This document shows positions 10,874 through 18,765 of a stretch of DNA of 41,491 nt, piece after piece. Source of the stretch: Actinomycetes bacterium (GTDB lineage: Bacteria > Actinomycetota > Acidimicrobiia > Acidimicrobiales > Bog-793); assembly GCA_021829645.1 (NCBI GenBank), contig JAKBPI010000023.1:1-41491 (forward strand), in the 5' to 3' direction. Position numbers and translations under genes: made by a program. Positions within the stretch are counted from its first letter, which is position 1. Every line of letters starts with the position of its first letter. Under the pieces are notes generated by a model. That model made no database searches. It saw nothing but the letters and a program-made list of their open reading frames with translations, and was not told the DNA's origin.

Positions 10874-11725
10874 ATGAAAGTACGAGTTCCTGCCTCTTCT
10901 GCTAACCTGGGTCCCGGTTTCGATGTGTTGGCTGTAGCCCTGACTAAGTATTTGGAAGTCGAGGTAAAGCCAGCAAATAAACTCACGATCGTATCGCACG
11001 GTGAAGGAAGTGATCTGCCGGCGGACGAAACTCACTTGGCGGCGCGTGTGGTGGAAAAAGTCTTTGGCCATACGAATACAAGAGTTACCATCTCTTCGAC
11101 GATTCCTCTTGCCAGAGGATTGGGGTCTTCTGCCGCTCTTGCACTGGGGGTGGCCGCCGCCTGTGGTGCAGCAGATCCGTTGGCTGTTGCCATAGATTTT
11201 GAGGGGCACGGGGAAAATGCCGCCGCTTCTTTTTACGGAGGACTAGTGGCAGTGGCTTCACTTGCCGGAAATGTTGCACTACGAAGACTCTCCCTTGACC
11301 CCGGGTTATCCTTTGTACTCTTAATACCCGACAAAGAGCTCACCACTGCTGAAGCCAGATCGGTATTACCTGAGACGATAACGCGACAAGACGCCATATT
11401 CAACTTAGGCCGTTTAGCTATGTTGATTGCCGGCTTTGCTGATGTCACGCTTCTTAGCCGGGAGGCTTGTGAAGACCGTTTGCATCAAAACTATCGGGCC
11501 AAGCTGTTCCCGGAAGCCGATGACCTTATGAACCGTTTGATTGAGGGAGGAGCCTTGGCTGCCTGCTGGTCAGGGGCGGGATCGGCGATACTGGGGATAT
11601 GTGCTAAAGATGCCGTTGAAGCGGTACGAGACAAAGGCGGCGAGGCCATGGCAGCCGCTGGTCTTGACGGTAAAGCGGAAATACTATCAGCCGACACCGA
11701 AGGTATGACATTTTTAAAAGAGTAA
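10874..11725 (+). CDS. thrB: Homoserine kinase
   Basis: Phosphorylates homoserine with ATP on the way to threonine. This is a GHMP kinase of 283 residues, slightly short for the family. Motif 1 is VPASSANLGPGFD (5-17), the phosphate-binding loop is PLARGLGSSAA (78-88), and GHGENAAASFYGG (111-123) is the third conserved block. The C-terminal glycine-rich strand (AACWSGAGSAI) is present. It begins at ATG 25 bp after the carboxypeptidase gene and likely ends the dapA-to-thrB transcript. It shares the aspartate family theme with dapA and dapB. Confidence 0.95.
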   Translation: MKVRVPASSANLGPGFDVLAVALTKYLEVEVKPANKLTIVSHGEGSDLPADETHLAARVVEKVFGHTNTRVTISSTIPLARGLGSSAALALGVAAACGAADPLAVAIDFEGHGENAAASFYGGLVAVASLAGNVALRRLSLDPGLSFVLLIPDKELTTAEARSVLPETITRQDAIFNLGRLAMLIAGFADVTLLSREACEDRLHQNYRAKLFPEADDLMNRLIEGGALAACWSGAGSAILGICAKDAVEAVRDKGGEAMAAAGLDGKAEILSADTEGMTFLKE

Positions 11726-11801
11726 TTCTTGGTCATGATGAAAGTATCGTCTCTATTGGTGACTTTTGACACCGATTTGGGAGGCTGACGATCTGTATTC
11801 T

Positions 11802-11825
11802 TTATATTGACAACTATCAATATAA
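11802..11825 (+). promoter_or_regulatory. FNR/CRP-like palindrome overlapping the ribosome binding site
   Basis: A perfect 9-bp dyad, TTATATTGA (11802-11810), six bases, TCAATATAA (11817-11825). Its core TTGAC-AACT-ATCAA matches the FNR consensus TTGAT-N4-ATCAA at nine of ten fixed positions. The right arm overlaps the AAGGAG Shine-Dalgarno (11824-11829) of the FmdE-domain gene, whose ATG is at 11835. A protein bound there, or the RNA hairpin itself, would block expression. Confidence 0.55.
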
Positions 11826-11834
11826 GGAGTCGAC

Positions 11835-12452
11835 ATGACGCAACAAATAGATGAAAAAACGCTGGAAGCACTAGCTGCCTTTCATGGACACCGATGCCCC
11901 GCATCCTTGTACGGACTCAGAGCAGCCTACTTGGCTCTTGGGCTTTTGGATGCTAAAAGAGCCAAAGATCACGAGTTGTTTGCTATCACAGAAACAGGAT
12001 ATAATCACTTTGCCAATTGTTTTGGTGACGGAATACAATTCGGGACGGGTGCTACTTTCGGGAAAGACACCATAACTAAAAATCCACTAGGTAAATTTGC
12101 ATTTACTCTTATCCGGACAACTTCCAAAAAGGCCGTACGTGTGGCATTGAAAGCCGAAGCTCTTAAGGTCTTTATGGAAAGCAATTTTTTCAAAATGAGA
12201 AAAGACAAAATTCCGCCTGATCAGCTTCCTCCGGAAGACGTAGCTTTTGTTATGGATACCGTGCTAAAAGCGAGCGACGAAGACCTGTTCTCTTATCGCA
12301 TGATTAAGGATTACCCGTGGCAGCAGAAGACGTCTTCGTTTGAGGCCTTGGTATGTGATGATTGTGACGAAGCCGTTGTGGCAAGCTATGTGGTCTCACT
12401 CGACGGAAAGCATTACTGTCAGACATGTGCTAATAAGATGCTTATCTCATAG
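11835..12452 (+). CDS. FmdE-domain protein with C-terminal zinc ribbon
   Basis: A 205-residue homologue of formylmethanofuran dehydrogenase subunit E, a family mostly found in anaerobes and often linked to molybdenum or tungsten enzymes. The FmdE part shows FHGHRCP (16-22), a cysteine before DGIQ (NCFGDGIQ, Cys62) and TGATFGK (71-77), followed by GKFAFT. A zinc ribbon with CDDC (174-177) and CQTC (195-198) ends the protein. In most relatives the third motif reads TGCT; here the cysteine is alanine. It has a good AAGGAG ribosome binding site. It lies 7 bp before a TSUP transporter gene, so the two are probably an operon. Its substrate is unknown, and a role in methanofuran chemistry is not implied because no other fmd/fwd genes are seen. 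Confidence 0.85.
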   Translation: MTQQIDEKTLEALAAFHGHRCPASLYGLRAAYLALGLLDAKRAKDHELFAITETGYNHFANCFGDGIQFGTGATFGKDTITKNPLGKFAFTLIRTTSKKAVRVALKAEALKVFMESNFFKMRKDKIPPDQLPPEDVAFVMDTVLKASDEDLFSYRMIKDYPWQQKTSSFEALVCDDCDEAVVASYVVSLDGKHYCQTCANKMLIS

Positions 12453-12459
12453 GTAAATC

Positions 12460-13221
12460 ATGATTTTGCTGCTGATACCGGTGATATTCGCAGCCTCTGT
12501 CTTTTTTGCGATGCTGGGGCTGGGCGGGGGAATGTTCTATGTGCCGGCCATGATTTTCTTTGGCTATTCTGTAAAATCCGTTGCCCAGCCCACGGCACTC
12601 GTGCTGACGGGAGTCACTTCGGCTACAGCAGCTTTTACTTACGCAAGGCGTTCTATGCTGGATTGGTCACTCGCACTTAAAATAGCTCCTCCAGCGGTAT
12701 TAGCTGCCCTTCTGGGTGGCTATGTGACTAAGTATGTATCAGATAAAATCATGATACAAGTTTTTGCCGCCACGGTATTGGTGGTTGCAATCCGTACGGC
12801 AATGACGTTGCTGCACAAAAAGCCCGAAGCACCCGAATCTTTTTCTTTTGATACCGGGCACTTTTTATATCTGCTAGTTGCCGTAGTGGTGATATCGTTT
12901 CTTTCGGCAATGATAGGACTGGGCGGCGGCTCGCTGTTGGTACCCGTCTTGATATTTTTGGACTATCCCTCCAAGAGAGCAACAGCTCTTTCTTCTTTCA
13001 TGGTGGTTTTAAACTCTATATCCGGCCTTACGGGAAGACCGGGTCACTTGCATGTTTCATGGGTGTTTATTCTCAGTCTGGTGGTAGCGGTAATGTTAGG
13101 CGCACGCTTAGGGGCTCTGGCTACGGTAGGTAAAAAAATTAAACCCGAGTATATAAGGTATGGCTACGTAGTTTTCCTGCTTTTTCTGTTTGCCAAGATG
13201 ATATCACAGGTGTATGGGTAG
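12460..13221 (+). CDS. TSUP (TauE/SafE) family membrane transporter
   Basis: A 253-residue permease with about eight membrane segments arranged as two repeats. Each repeat carries the family's glycine motif: LGLGGGMFYVPA (about 19-30) and IGLGGGSLLVPV (about 152-163). TSUP proteins move sulfite, sulfoacetate, thiosulfate or other organosulfur anions; the substrate here cannot be told. It starts at ATG 7 bp after the FmdE-domain gene, so both probably lie behind the palindromic box at 11802. Sulfate activation genes are elsewhere in the window, so a sulfur anion is a reasonable guess. Confidence 0.9.
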   Translation: MILLLIPVIFAASVFFAMLGLGGGMFYVPAMIFFGYSVKSVAQPTALVLTGVTSATAAFTYARRSMLDWSLALKIAPPAVLAALLGGYVTKYVSDKIMIQVFAATVLVVAIRTAMTLLHKKPEAPESFSFDTGHFLYLLVAVVVISFLSAMIGLGGGSLLVPVLIFLDYPSKRATALSSFMVVLNSISGLTGRPGHLHVSWVFILSLVVAVMLGARLGALATVGKKIKPEYIRYGYVVFLLFLFAKMISQVYG

Positions 13222-13325
13222 CTCTTTGGTAAGGTGCAATACTCTATTTTTATCTTGATAGTTTATGTTATGAATACTTTATATTATTGCCGATGACCTA
13301 TTGATGCAATCTTTACATACTAGTA

Positions 13326-14159
13326 TTGCAATATATGGAGATGATCAGCCAATTCAAAAGTGCGTCAGACAATTCTATTATACCTATACCGCCTGTAGAA
13401 ATGCGTCAACTGGTGGGAACGACCGACTTGGCTGTTTTTGACAACCCCACCGGCGATAATGTACTTCCTCTACTGGGTGAGAGATCGTATGGGGAGATAT
13501 TCGATTTTGGATGCGGATGCGGTCGGTTGGCTAGAAAACTACTGCAGCAAAACCCCAGACCAAAGCGCTATGTAGGATTGGACTTACACGCCGGAATGAT
13601 CAAGTGGTGTCGTGAGAATCTGGAACCGTGTGATCCTAACTTTTATTTTATCCACTCCAACGTTTATAACAAAGGTTTCAACCCGCAAGCCGAAGTAACC
13701 TGTAAGGAATTTCCGGTGGAATCTAAAAGTTTTGACGCCATTGTAGCTCATTCTGTTTTTACCCATCTTTTGGAATCCACAGCCATGTTCTATTTGCAGG
13801 AATGTGCCCGTATCCTAAAGCCGGGAGGGGCTTTTCTCACGACTTGGTTTTTGTTTGATAAAGCCGATTTTCCCATGATGCAGACATTTCAGAATGCACT
13901 TTACATTAACGAAGAAGATCCCACTAACGCCGTTATTTTCGACAGAGCGTGGTTGAAAATGGCTTTGGCTGAAGCCGGTCTGGTAATGACTCATGTCTCC
14001 CCGCCTGTCGTGAGGGGTTTTCACTGGGAACTGCGTTTGGAACCCGTTGAAAGTGCCGGAAACGAAGCAGAACTTGTTGAAGACTTGGCTCCGAGGGGTC
14101 ACGTTCCCCCGCCAGTTCTAACAGTTCACCCTTATAGTATTGGATCTGAAGACAGTTAG
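13326..14159 (+). CDS. Class I SAM-dependent methyltransferase
   Basis: A 277-residue protein with a Rossmann methyltransferase core. Motif I is DFGCGCG (60-66), followed by the ribose-binding acidic residue in YVGLDLHAG, a FDAIVAHSVFTHLLE motif IV region and LKPGGAFLTTWF. The substrate is unknown; the arrangement resembles small-molecule or lipid/sugar methyltransferases. The frame can open at TTG 13326; ATG 13335 or 13341 are equally likely starts, with no clear ribosome binding site. It stands alone, converging on the minus-strand membrane genes with only about 10 bp between the stop codons. Confidence 0.88.
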   Translation: MQYMEMISQFKSASDNSIIPIPPVEMRQLVGTTDLAVFDNPTGDNVLPLLGERSYGEIFDFGCGCGRLARKLLQQNPRPKRYVGLDLHAGMIKWCRENLEPCDPNFYFIHSNVYNKGFNPQAEVTCKEFPVESKSFDAIVAHSVFTHLLESTAMFYLQECARILKPGGAFLTTWFLFDKADFPMMQTFQNALYINEEDPTNAVIFDRAWLKMALAEAGLVMTHVSPPVVRGFHWELRLEPVESAGNEAELVEDLAPRGHVPPPVLTVHPYSIGSEDS

Positions 14160-14169
14160 CAATACGTGC

Positions 14170-16029
14170 TTATTTCAATAAAGGTGAACGCGTAACGTTA
14201 AGCCAGATGTCAAGTTTCCCGAAATGCTCGGGTTTCATTTGTAGCGCTTTTGATAAAAATACGGTGGCATATCCGGGATCTTTACCTATCCGGTCGGCAA
14301 TAATGACGTTTACGTGATAAGTCTGGAGATATGTTTTTAATTCGGCAAATGCCCAAGGGAGTGGAGGTATGACATTTGGTCCTGATTCCGGAGGACCGCC
14401 AGCAGCCTGTTCAAATAGGACTATAGGTATCGTTCCTCCTTCGAAGATAACAGGCCCAAAGCCACCTCCTGAGAGCTTTTTAGGCGTGTTGCTGGTGAGA
14501 AATGGTGTAAATACGTAACCACCCAAGAGATTAAATCTGAACCCACTCTGAATTTGCCACAACATGGCAAAGTTGTTGTTCAATACAGGGTAGGGGTAGG
14601 CAAGTACTGTGGAACCGGCGGGAATTTTGTTGACTTGATCTGTGAGGAAGTATTTAGGGATATTGACTTTTGCTTCTTTGTGAGGTAGCGCTGGTAAAAG
14701 GGGTACCAGTGCCATGATGGCTATCAAAAGGACTAAGAAAGGCGATTCAAGTTTGACAGTAAGCGTGGGTTTATTTCTGACTTTTAGGTACTGCTCAATT
14801 CTTTCATACAGCTCCGCTAAGCCTATGCACAATAGTATTGACAGGCACAAATACACAAATACCGTATATCTGGCAGGGATGTCCAAAGATAAGGCGTGGA
14901 TTTTTTCCAACAGAGCAAAAGGCAGCCAGATGTTCTTATTGATGTTGTCTATGTAGAGCTGGGGACCTAAAGAGATCGCAAAAGCCACCAAGGTCATCAC
15001 CCCTAAGTACCGCAGTGCTTTGTTTTTGCGCAAATAGGCTACGAGAAAAGCAGTTACTGCGAGAAGCGGTATTCCTATGTAGGCTCCGTTTTCTGCATAG
15101 TTAGAAGCGACAAAACCATTCCCCAGTATTTTGCTGTAATTGGTTCCCAGTAGTTGATGTGACGTTGGGACGAGGAGGCTAAGTAGGTCGGTGTGGTACA
15201 TACTCAAATATCCTGATGAGTAAATTGAGCCGAGTACATGCTCAGGTCCCTTCAGGGAGAATACAATAGGATATCCGGCAATGAGGATGAGCGGCACAAA
15301 CGACCATACGAGACCGTAAAGAGAATAAAAGAACTTCTCTCTTGCTGTTCTTGGATTAAATATTGCCAAAATCATAACGGCTACTAAACATAATATGACA
15401 AAGTCTGCCAGCAGCTCAGAAGAGATGAAATACTGCCCAGTGGCCAAAAGTCCTAAAATAAGTCCGTCTCGTCTCGGAGTATGCTTCTGTTGAATTAAGA
15501 GATTGTCTAAAGCTACCAACATCCAAGGAAACAAAGCTACGAAAGATAAATTCAAGTGAAGAGAGCTTTGGGCGACCATATAAGGAGAAAAACCATATAG
15601 CAGTCCTCCGATAAAACAAATTGCATTGTATCTTACATAGCGCCTGAGGACTAAAAACATAGATGTGGCACTGAGGGCTAGAGCAAGTCTGATAAGTAAG
15701 TTAAATGTAGATATGGGACCAAGCAGCAAAGTTATGGGAGCAAAAAATATTCCAAGTAGGGGCATAGTGGTATTGGCTGCCAAATTTGCTCCATATGGAT
15801 AGTTGAGAGCATGGGTGAAGAAAGGATTTATTCCATTGAGAATGGCATGAGGGGTCCAAGCTAAAAACCAAGCCTGTTCGGCTATGTCATAACATCCACA
15901 CGTTACCACGTGGCTGGAACTAAGTGGCTGTACCGGCCAATAGGCAAGACAGGCGAGTAATAAGTAAATAAGTATCGGCCACAAAAGCCGACTCTTGAGA
16001 AGTCTTGCCAATAGAGTTTTTATTTTCAT
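14170..16029 (-). CDS. Multi-pass membrane protein, GT-C-like (downstream tandem copy)
   Basis: A 619-residue membrane protein of the actinobacterial type with a first outer loop carrying acidic and aromatic residues (CGCYDIAEQAWFLAWTPHAIL), the NPFFTHALNYPYGANLAANT segment and about 11 membrane segments. These are followed by a roughly 170-residue C-terminal outer domain. Layout and motifs suggest a GT-C-fold sugar transferase or a relative; no function is established. Residues 1-265 are identical to the upstream copy, since the DNA is identical; the rest is related but clearly diverged. Its ATG overlaps the stop of the upstream copy (ATGA), so the two are probably co-translated. No clear Shine-Dalgarno precedes it. 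Confidence 0.88.
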   Translation of the reverse strand: MKIKTLLARLLKSRLLWPILIYLLLACLAYWPVQPLSSSHVVTCGCYDIAEQAWFLAWTPHAILNGINPFFTHALNYPYGANLAANTTMPLLGIFFAPITLLLGPISTFNLLIRLALALSATSMFLVLRRYVRYNAICFIGGLLYGFSPYMVAQSSLHLNLSFVALFPWMLVALDNLLIQQKHTPRRDGLILGLLATGQYFISSELLADFVILCLVAVMILAIFNPRTAREKFFYSLYGLVWSFVPLILIAGYPIVFSLKGPEHVLGSIYSSGYLSMYHTDLLSLLVPTSHQLLGTNYSKILGNGFVASNYAENGAYIGIPLLAVTAFLVAYLRKNKALRYLGVMTLVAFAISLGPQLYIDNINKNIWLPFALLEKIHALSLDIPARYTVFVYLCLSILLCIGLAELYERIEQYLKVRNKPTLTVKLESPFLVLLIAIMALVPLLPALPHKEAKVNIPKYFLTDQVNKIPAGSTVLAYPYPVLNNNFAMLWQIQSGFRFNLLGGYVFTPFLTSNTPKKLSGGGFGPVIFEGGTIPIVLFEQAAGGPPESGPNVIPPLPWAFAELKTYLQTYHVNVIIADRIGKDPGYATVFLSKALQMKPEHFGKLDIWLNVTRSPLLK

Positions 16030-16033
16030 GGTT
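15233..16033. repeat. 801-bp perfect direct repeat, copy 1
   Basis: Comparison by eye, line by line, with 17083-17883 shows no difference at a constant offset of 1850 bp. The repeat covers the first half of the downstream membrane gene and ends 4 bp upstream of its ATG. Outside it the two loci diverge immediately. Confidence 0.93.
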
Positions 16034-17900
16034 GGGATAGAATTTTTCTTTTATTGACGTTATACCAAATATCCATTTTTCCATATTTGTAAGGTTTACC
16101 AAACATATCTGTAAAAAAATTAACCACCATGTGAGGGTCTGCTCCGATAGGGTCTACAACCAGTGTTGACACATGGTATTTATTGAAAAATCCATTTATT
16201 TGATCAAATGCCCATGGTAACGGTGGGGGGGGCGCAACTCCTTTTGGAACACCGGCGTAACCTTCTTCGAACATAACCTGTACCAAAGCCGGATTAAGTG
16301 TTCTAGGTATGTCTCCTCCACCCAGTCCTGCACCAGGAGGACCATTTTTTTGAACGGGAATAAACACGTACCCACCCAAGATATTAAACCTGAACCCACT
16401 CTGTGTCTGCCATAGCATTGAAAAATTATCATTTGATATCGGATAAGGGTAGGTGAGTACTGTGGAACCGGCGGGAATTTTGTTAACTTGAGCTGTGGAG
16501 AAGTATGTAGGTATATTGACTTTTGCTTCTTTGTGAGGAAGTGCAGGAAGCAGTGGCACTAGCGCTATGGCAGATATGAGAAAAATTAAGACCGACGATT
16601 CGAGTCTGACGACAGGAGCCGGTCTATTTTTTGTTTTGAGATGTAACTCAATTCTTTGATACAGTTCCGTTAGGCCAATACAGATAAATATTGCTAAGAC
16701 CATATATACAAAAAGCATATAACGAGATGGAATATCTAGACTAAGGGCGGTGATGCGTGTGAACAGAGAAAAAGGTAGCCAGATGTTTTGGGCAGTGCCG
16801 TTTATATAGAGTTGGGGTCCCAGAGAAATCACAAAAGCCACCAAGGTCATTACTCCTAAATAGCGCAGTACTCTGTTTTTGCGTAGATATATAAGCAGGA
16901 ACGTTGCCATGGCAAGCATAGGTATGCCAATATAAGCTCCGTTTTCACCAGGACTAATGATAAAGGAGTTTCCTGTCTGTTTTGCTGCAGAAGTGCCGAT
17001 GATCTGATGTGATGTCGGGATAACGGGACTGAGTAGGTCGGCTGCTATAGGTTTACCTTGGTCAGTAACAGGCGGCAGGGGCAGTACATGCTCAGGTCCC
17101 TTCAGGGAGAATACAATAGGATATCCGGCAATGAGGATGAGCGGCACAAACGACCATACGAGACCGTAAAGAGAATAAAAGAACTTCTCTCTTGCTGTTC
17201 TTGGATTAAATATTGCCAAAATCATAACGGCTACTAAACATAATATGACAAAGTCTGCCAGCAGCTCAGAAGAGATGAAATACTGCCCAGTGGCCAAAAG
17301 TCCTAAAATAAGTCCGTCTCGTCTCGGAGTATGCTTCTGTTGAATTAAGAGATTGTCTAAAGCTACCAACATCCAAGGAAACAAAGCTACGAAAGATAAA
17401 TTCAAGTGAAGAGAGCTTTGGGCGACCATATAAGGAGAAAAACCATATAGCAGTCCTCCGATAAAACAAATTGCATTGTATCTTACATAGCGCCTGAGGA
17501 CTAAAAACATAGATGTGGCACTGAGGGCTAGAGCAAGTCTGATAAGTAAGTTAAATGTAGATATGGGACCAAGCAGCAAAGTTATGGGAGCAAAAAATAT
17601 TCCAAGTAGGGGCATAGTGGTATTGGCTGCCAAATTTGCTCCATATGGATAGTTGAGAGCATGGGTGAAGAAAGGATTTATTCCATTGAGAATGGCATGA
17701 GGGGTCCAAGCTAAAAACCAAGCCTGTTCGGCTATGTCATAACATCCACACGTTACCACGTGGCTGGAACTAAGTGGCTGTACCGGCCAATAGGCAAGAC
17801 AGGCGAGTAATAAGTAAATAAGTATCGGCCACAAAAGCCGACTCTTGAGAAGTCTTGCCAATAGAGTTTTTATTTTCATGGTTATATCTTGAGACAACAA
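16026..17900 (-). CDS. Multi-pass membrane protein, GT-C-like (upstream tandem copy)
   Basis: The paralogue of the gene that follows it, 624 codons in the frame from ATG 17900. A second ATG at 17879 matches the start of the downstream copy (MKIKTLLARLL) and is the likelier start. The first half is identical in DNA to the downstream copy. After GPEHVL the sequence switches to a different loop (PLPPVTDQGKPIAADLL), and the rest is an alignable but diverged version, including a more Pro/Gly-rich segment near the end (VPKGVAPPPPLPWAF). Membrane layout and possible function are as for the other copy. It is preceded by 323 bp of AT-rich DNA that probably carries the promoter. Confidence 0.87.
   Translation of the reverse strand: MLSQDITMKIKTLLARLLKSRLLWPILIYLLLACLAYWPVQPLSSSHVVTCGCYDIAEQAWFLAWTPHAILNGINPFFTHALNYPYGANLAANTTMPLLGIFFAPITLLLGPISTFNLLIRLALALSATSMFLVLRRYVRYNAICFIGGLLYGFSPYMVAQSSLHLNLSFVALFPWMLVALDNLLIQQKHTPRRDGLILGLLATGQYFISSELLADFVILCLVAVMILAIFNPRTAREKFFYSLYGLVWSFVPLILIAGYPIVFSLKGPEHVLPLPPVTDQGKPIAADLLSPVIPTSHQIIGTSAAKQTGNSFIISPGENGAYIGIPMLAMATFLLIYLRKNRVLRYLGVMTLVAFVISLGPQLYINGTAQNIWLPFSLFTRITALSLDIPSRYMLFVYMVLAIFICIGLTELYQRIELHLKTKNRPAPVVRLESSVLIFLISAIALVPLLPALPHKEAKVNIPTYFSTAQVNKIPAGSTVLTYPYPISNDNFSMLWQTQSGFRFNILGGYVFIPVQKNGPPGAGLGGGDIPRTLNPALVQVMFEEGYAGVPKGVAPPPPLPWAFDQINGFFNKYHVSTLVVDPIGADPHMVVNFFTDMFGKPYKYGKMDIWYNVNKRKILSQP
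17083..17883. repeat. 801-bp perfect direct repeat, copy 2
   Basis: The partner of 15233-16033, in direct orientation. It covers the first half of the upstream membrane gene, counted from the internal ATG at 17879, and ends 4 bp before that ATG. This gives independent support to 17879 as the true start of this copy. Confidence 0.93.
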
Positions 17901-18223
17901 TCTTCCAAAGGTTTTCTATTTGTGCGATGGCTAGGTCAAATCTAGCACATGAGAAGAAATACTGTGAGTAGTTTTAGGTCTGTCAAGCAAAGTACTTTAC
18001 ATTCTTACTGCGTATTTGTGTAGAAATTGTTATATGTTCATTCAATTATAATACAGTTTTAATAGAATTTACTATATATGTATCGGATAAAGTAAAGTGT
18101 ACTTTAGTATTTAAACGCCAGCGACCTTACCTTTGTATCGTCTATACTATTTATAATAAGTATGCTAATATAATTTATTTTTGAACTATTTTATATTAAT
18201 AAAATGCTGATCTCAAGGCATCC
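17901..18223. other. AT-rich intergenic region, no gene
   Basis: No open frame of note. The region is strongly AT-rich and lies upstream of the tandem membrane genes and downstream of sufU. It includes a small dyad, TAAAGT-GT-ACTTTA, at 18093-18106. It likely carries the promoter for the tandem pair, but no box is clear enough to name. Confidence 0.5.
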
Positions 18224-18739
18224 TTACCGTTCTGTGCTTTTTGATTCGTCTAGGCCCTGGGTGAGAGTATTCCATGCCAGAGTGGCACATTTTATTCGTA
18301 CTGGGAATTTCACCACTCCTTGGAGGGCGGCAAGTTCCCCTATACTATCTAAATCGAGCTGATTTTCTGGGGCATCTATGCTTTGGCCATCTGGGGTCGT
18401 GTTTTGGTCAAGACGGGATTCATGAACAGACATCATTTGCTTGAAGTAGTCGATAAGTTCTCTGGCCTGAGCAAAAGTTTTGCCTTTGATGGCCGCTGAC
18501 ATCATGGATGCCGATGATTGACTTATCGAACATCCTTGACCACTTATTTTAATATCTTCTATGACCCCATCTTTTGTTGAGAGAAAAATAATAATTTCAT
18601 CACCGCACAGAGGGTTAAACCCCTCTACTTTGATAGCAGGAGGAGATTCCAGCTCACCCCTGTTGCGCGGTGAGCGATAGTGGTCGAGTATAATTTCTCT
18701 GTACAGATCTTCCAAGCCGGACATTTCAGCTCCCATCAC
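18224..18739 (-). CDS. sufU: SufU-type iron-sulfur assembly / sulfur acceptor protein
   Basis: Zinc-dependent acceptor that takes persulfide sulfur from SufS. In the 171-codon frame the three conserved cysteines are in NPLCGD (Cys45, with Asp47), GQGCSIS (Cys70) and RIKCATLAW (Cys151). A longer hydrophilic stretch lies at about 103-132 between the second and third cysteines, as is usual in SufU compared with IscU. The frame opens at 18739, but the ATG at 18724 (MSGLEDLY) has GGGAG five bases upstream and is the better start. It follows sufS by 26 bp and closes the suf cluster. Confidence 0.95.
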   Translation of the reverse strand: MMGAEMSGLEDLYREIILDHYRSPRNRGELESPPAIKVEGFNPLCGDEIIIFLSTKDGVIEDIKISGQGCSISQSSASMMSAAIKGKTFAQARELIDYFKQMMSVHESRLDQNTTPDGQSIDAPENQLDLDSIGELAALQGVVKFPVRIKCATLAWNTLTQGLDESKSTER

Positions 18740-18765
18740 TTTTGATCTCTTAGTATAGCTTATCT

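Noticed and set aside
11766-11808. TTGACA upstream of the FmdE gene paired with TATATT as a promoter
   Set aside because: The distance between the boxes is about 31 bp, far too long for a standard promoter.
14170-17900. The tandem membrane genes considered as a transposon-borne duplication
   Set aside because: No transposase, terminal inverted repeats or target duplications are visible; the repeat boundaries follow gene structure instead.
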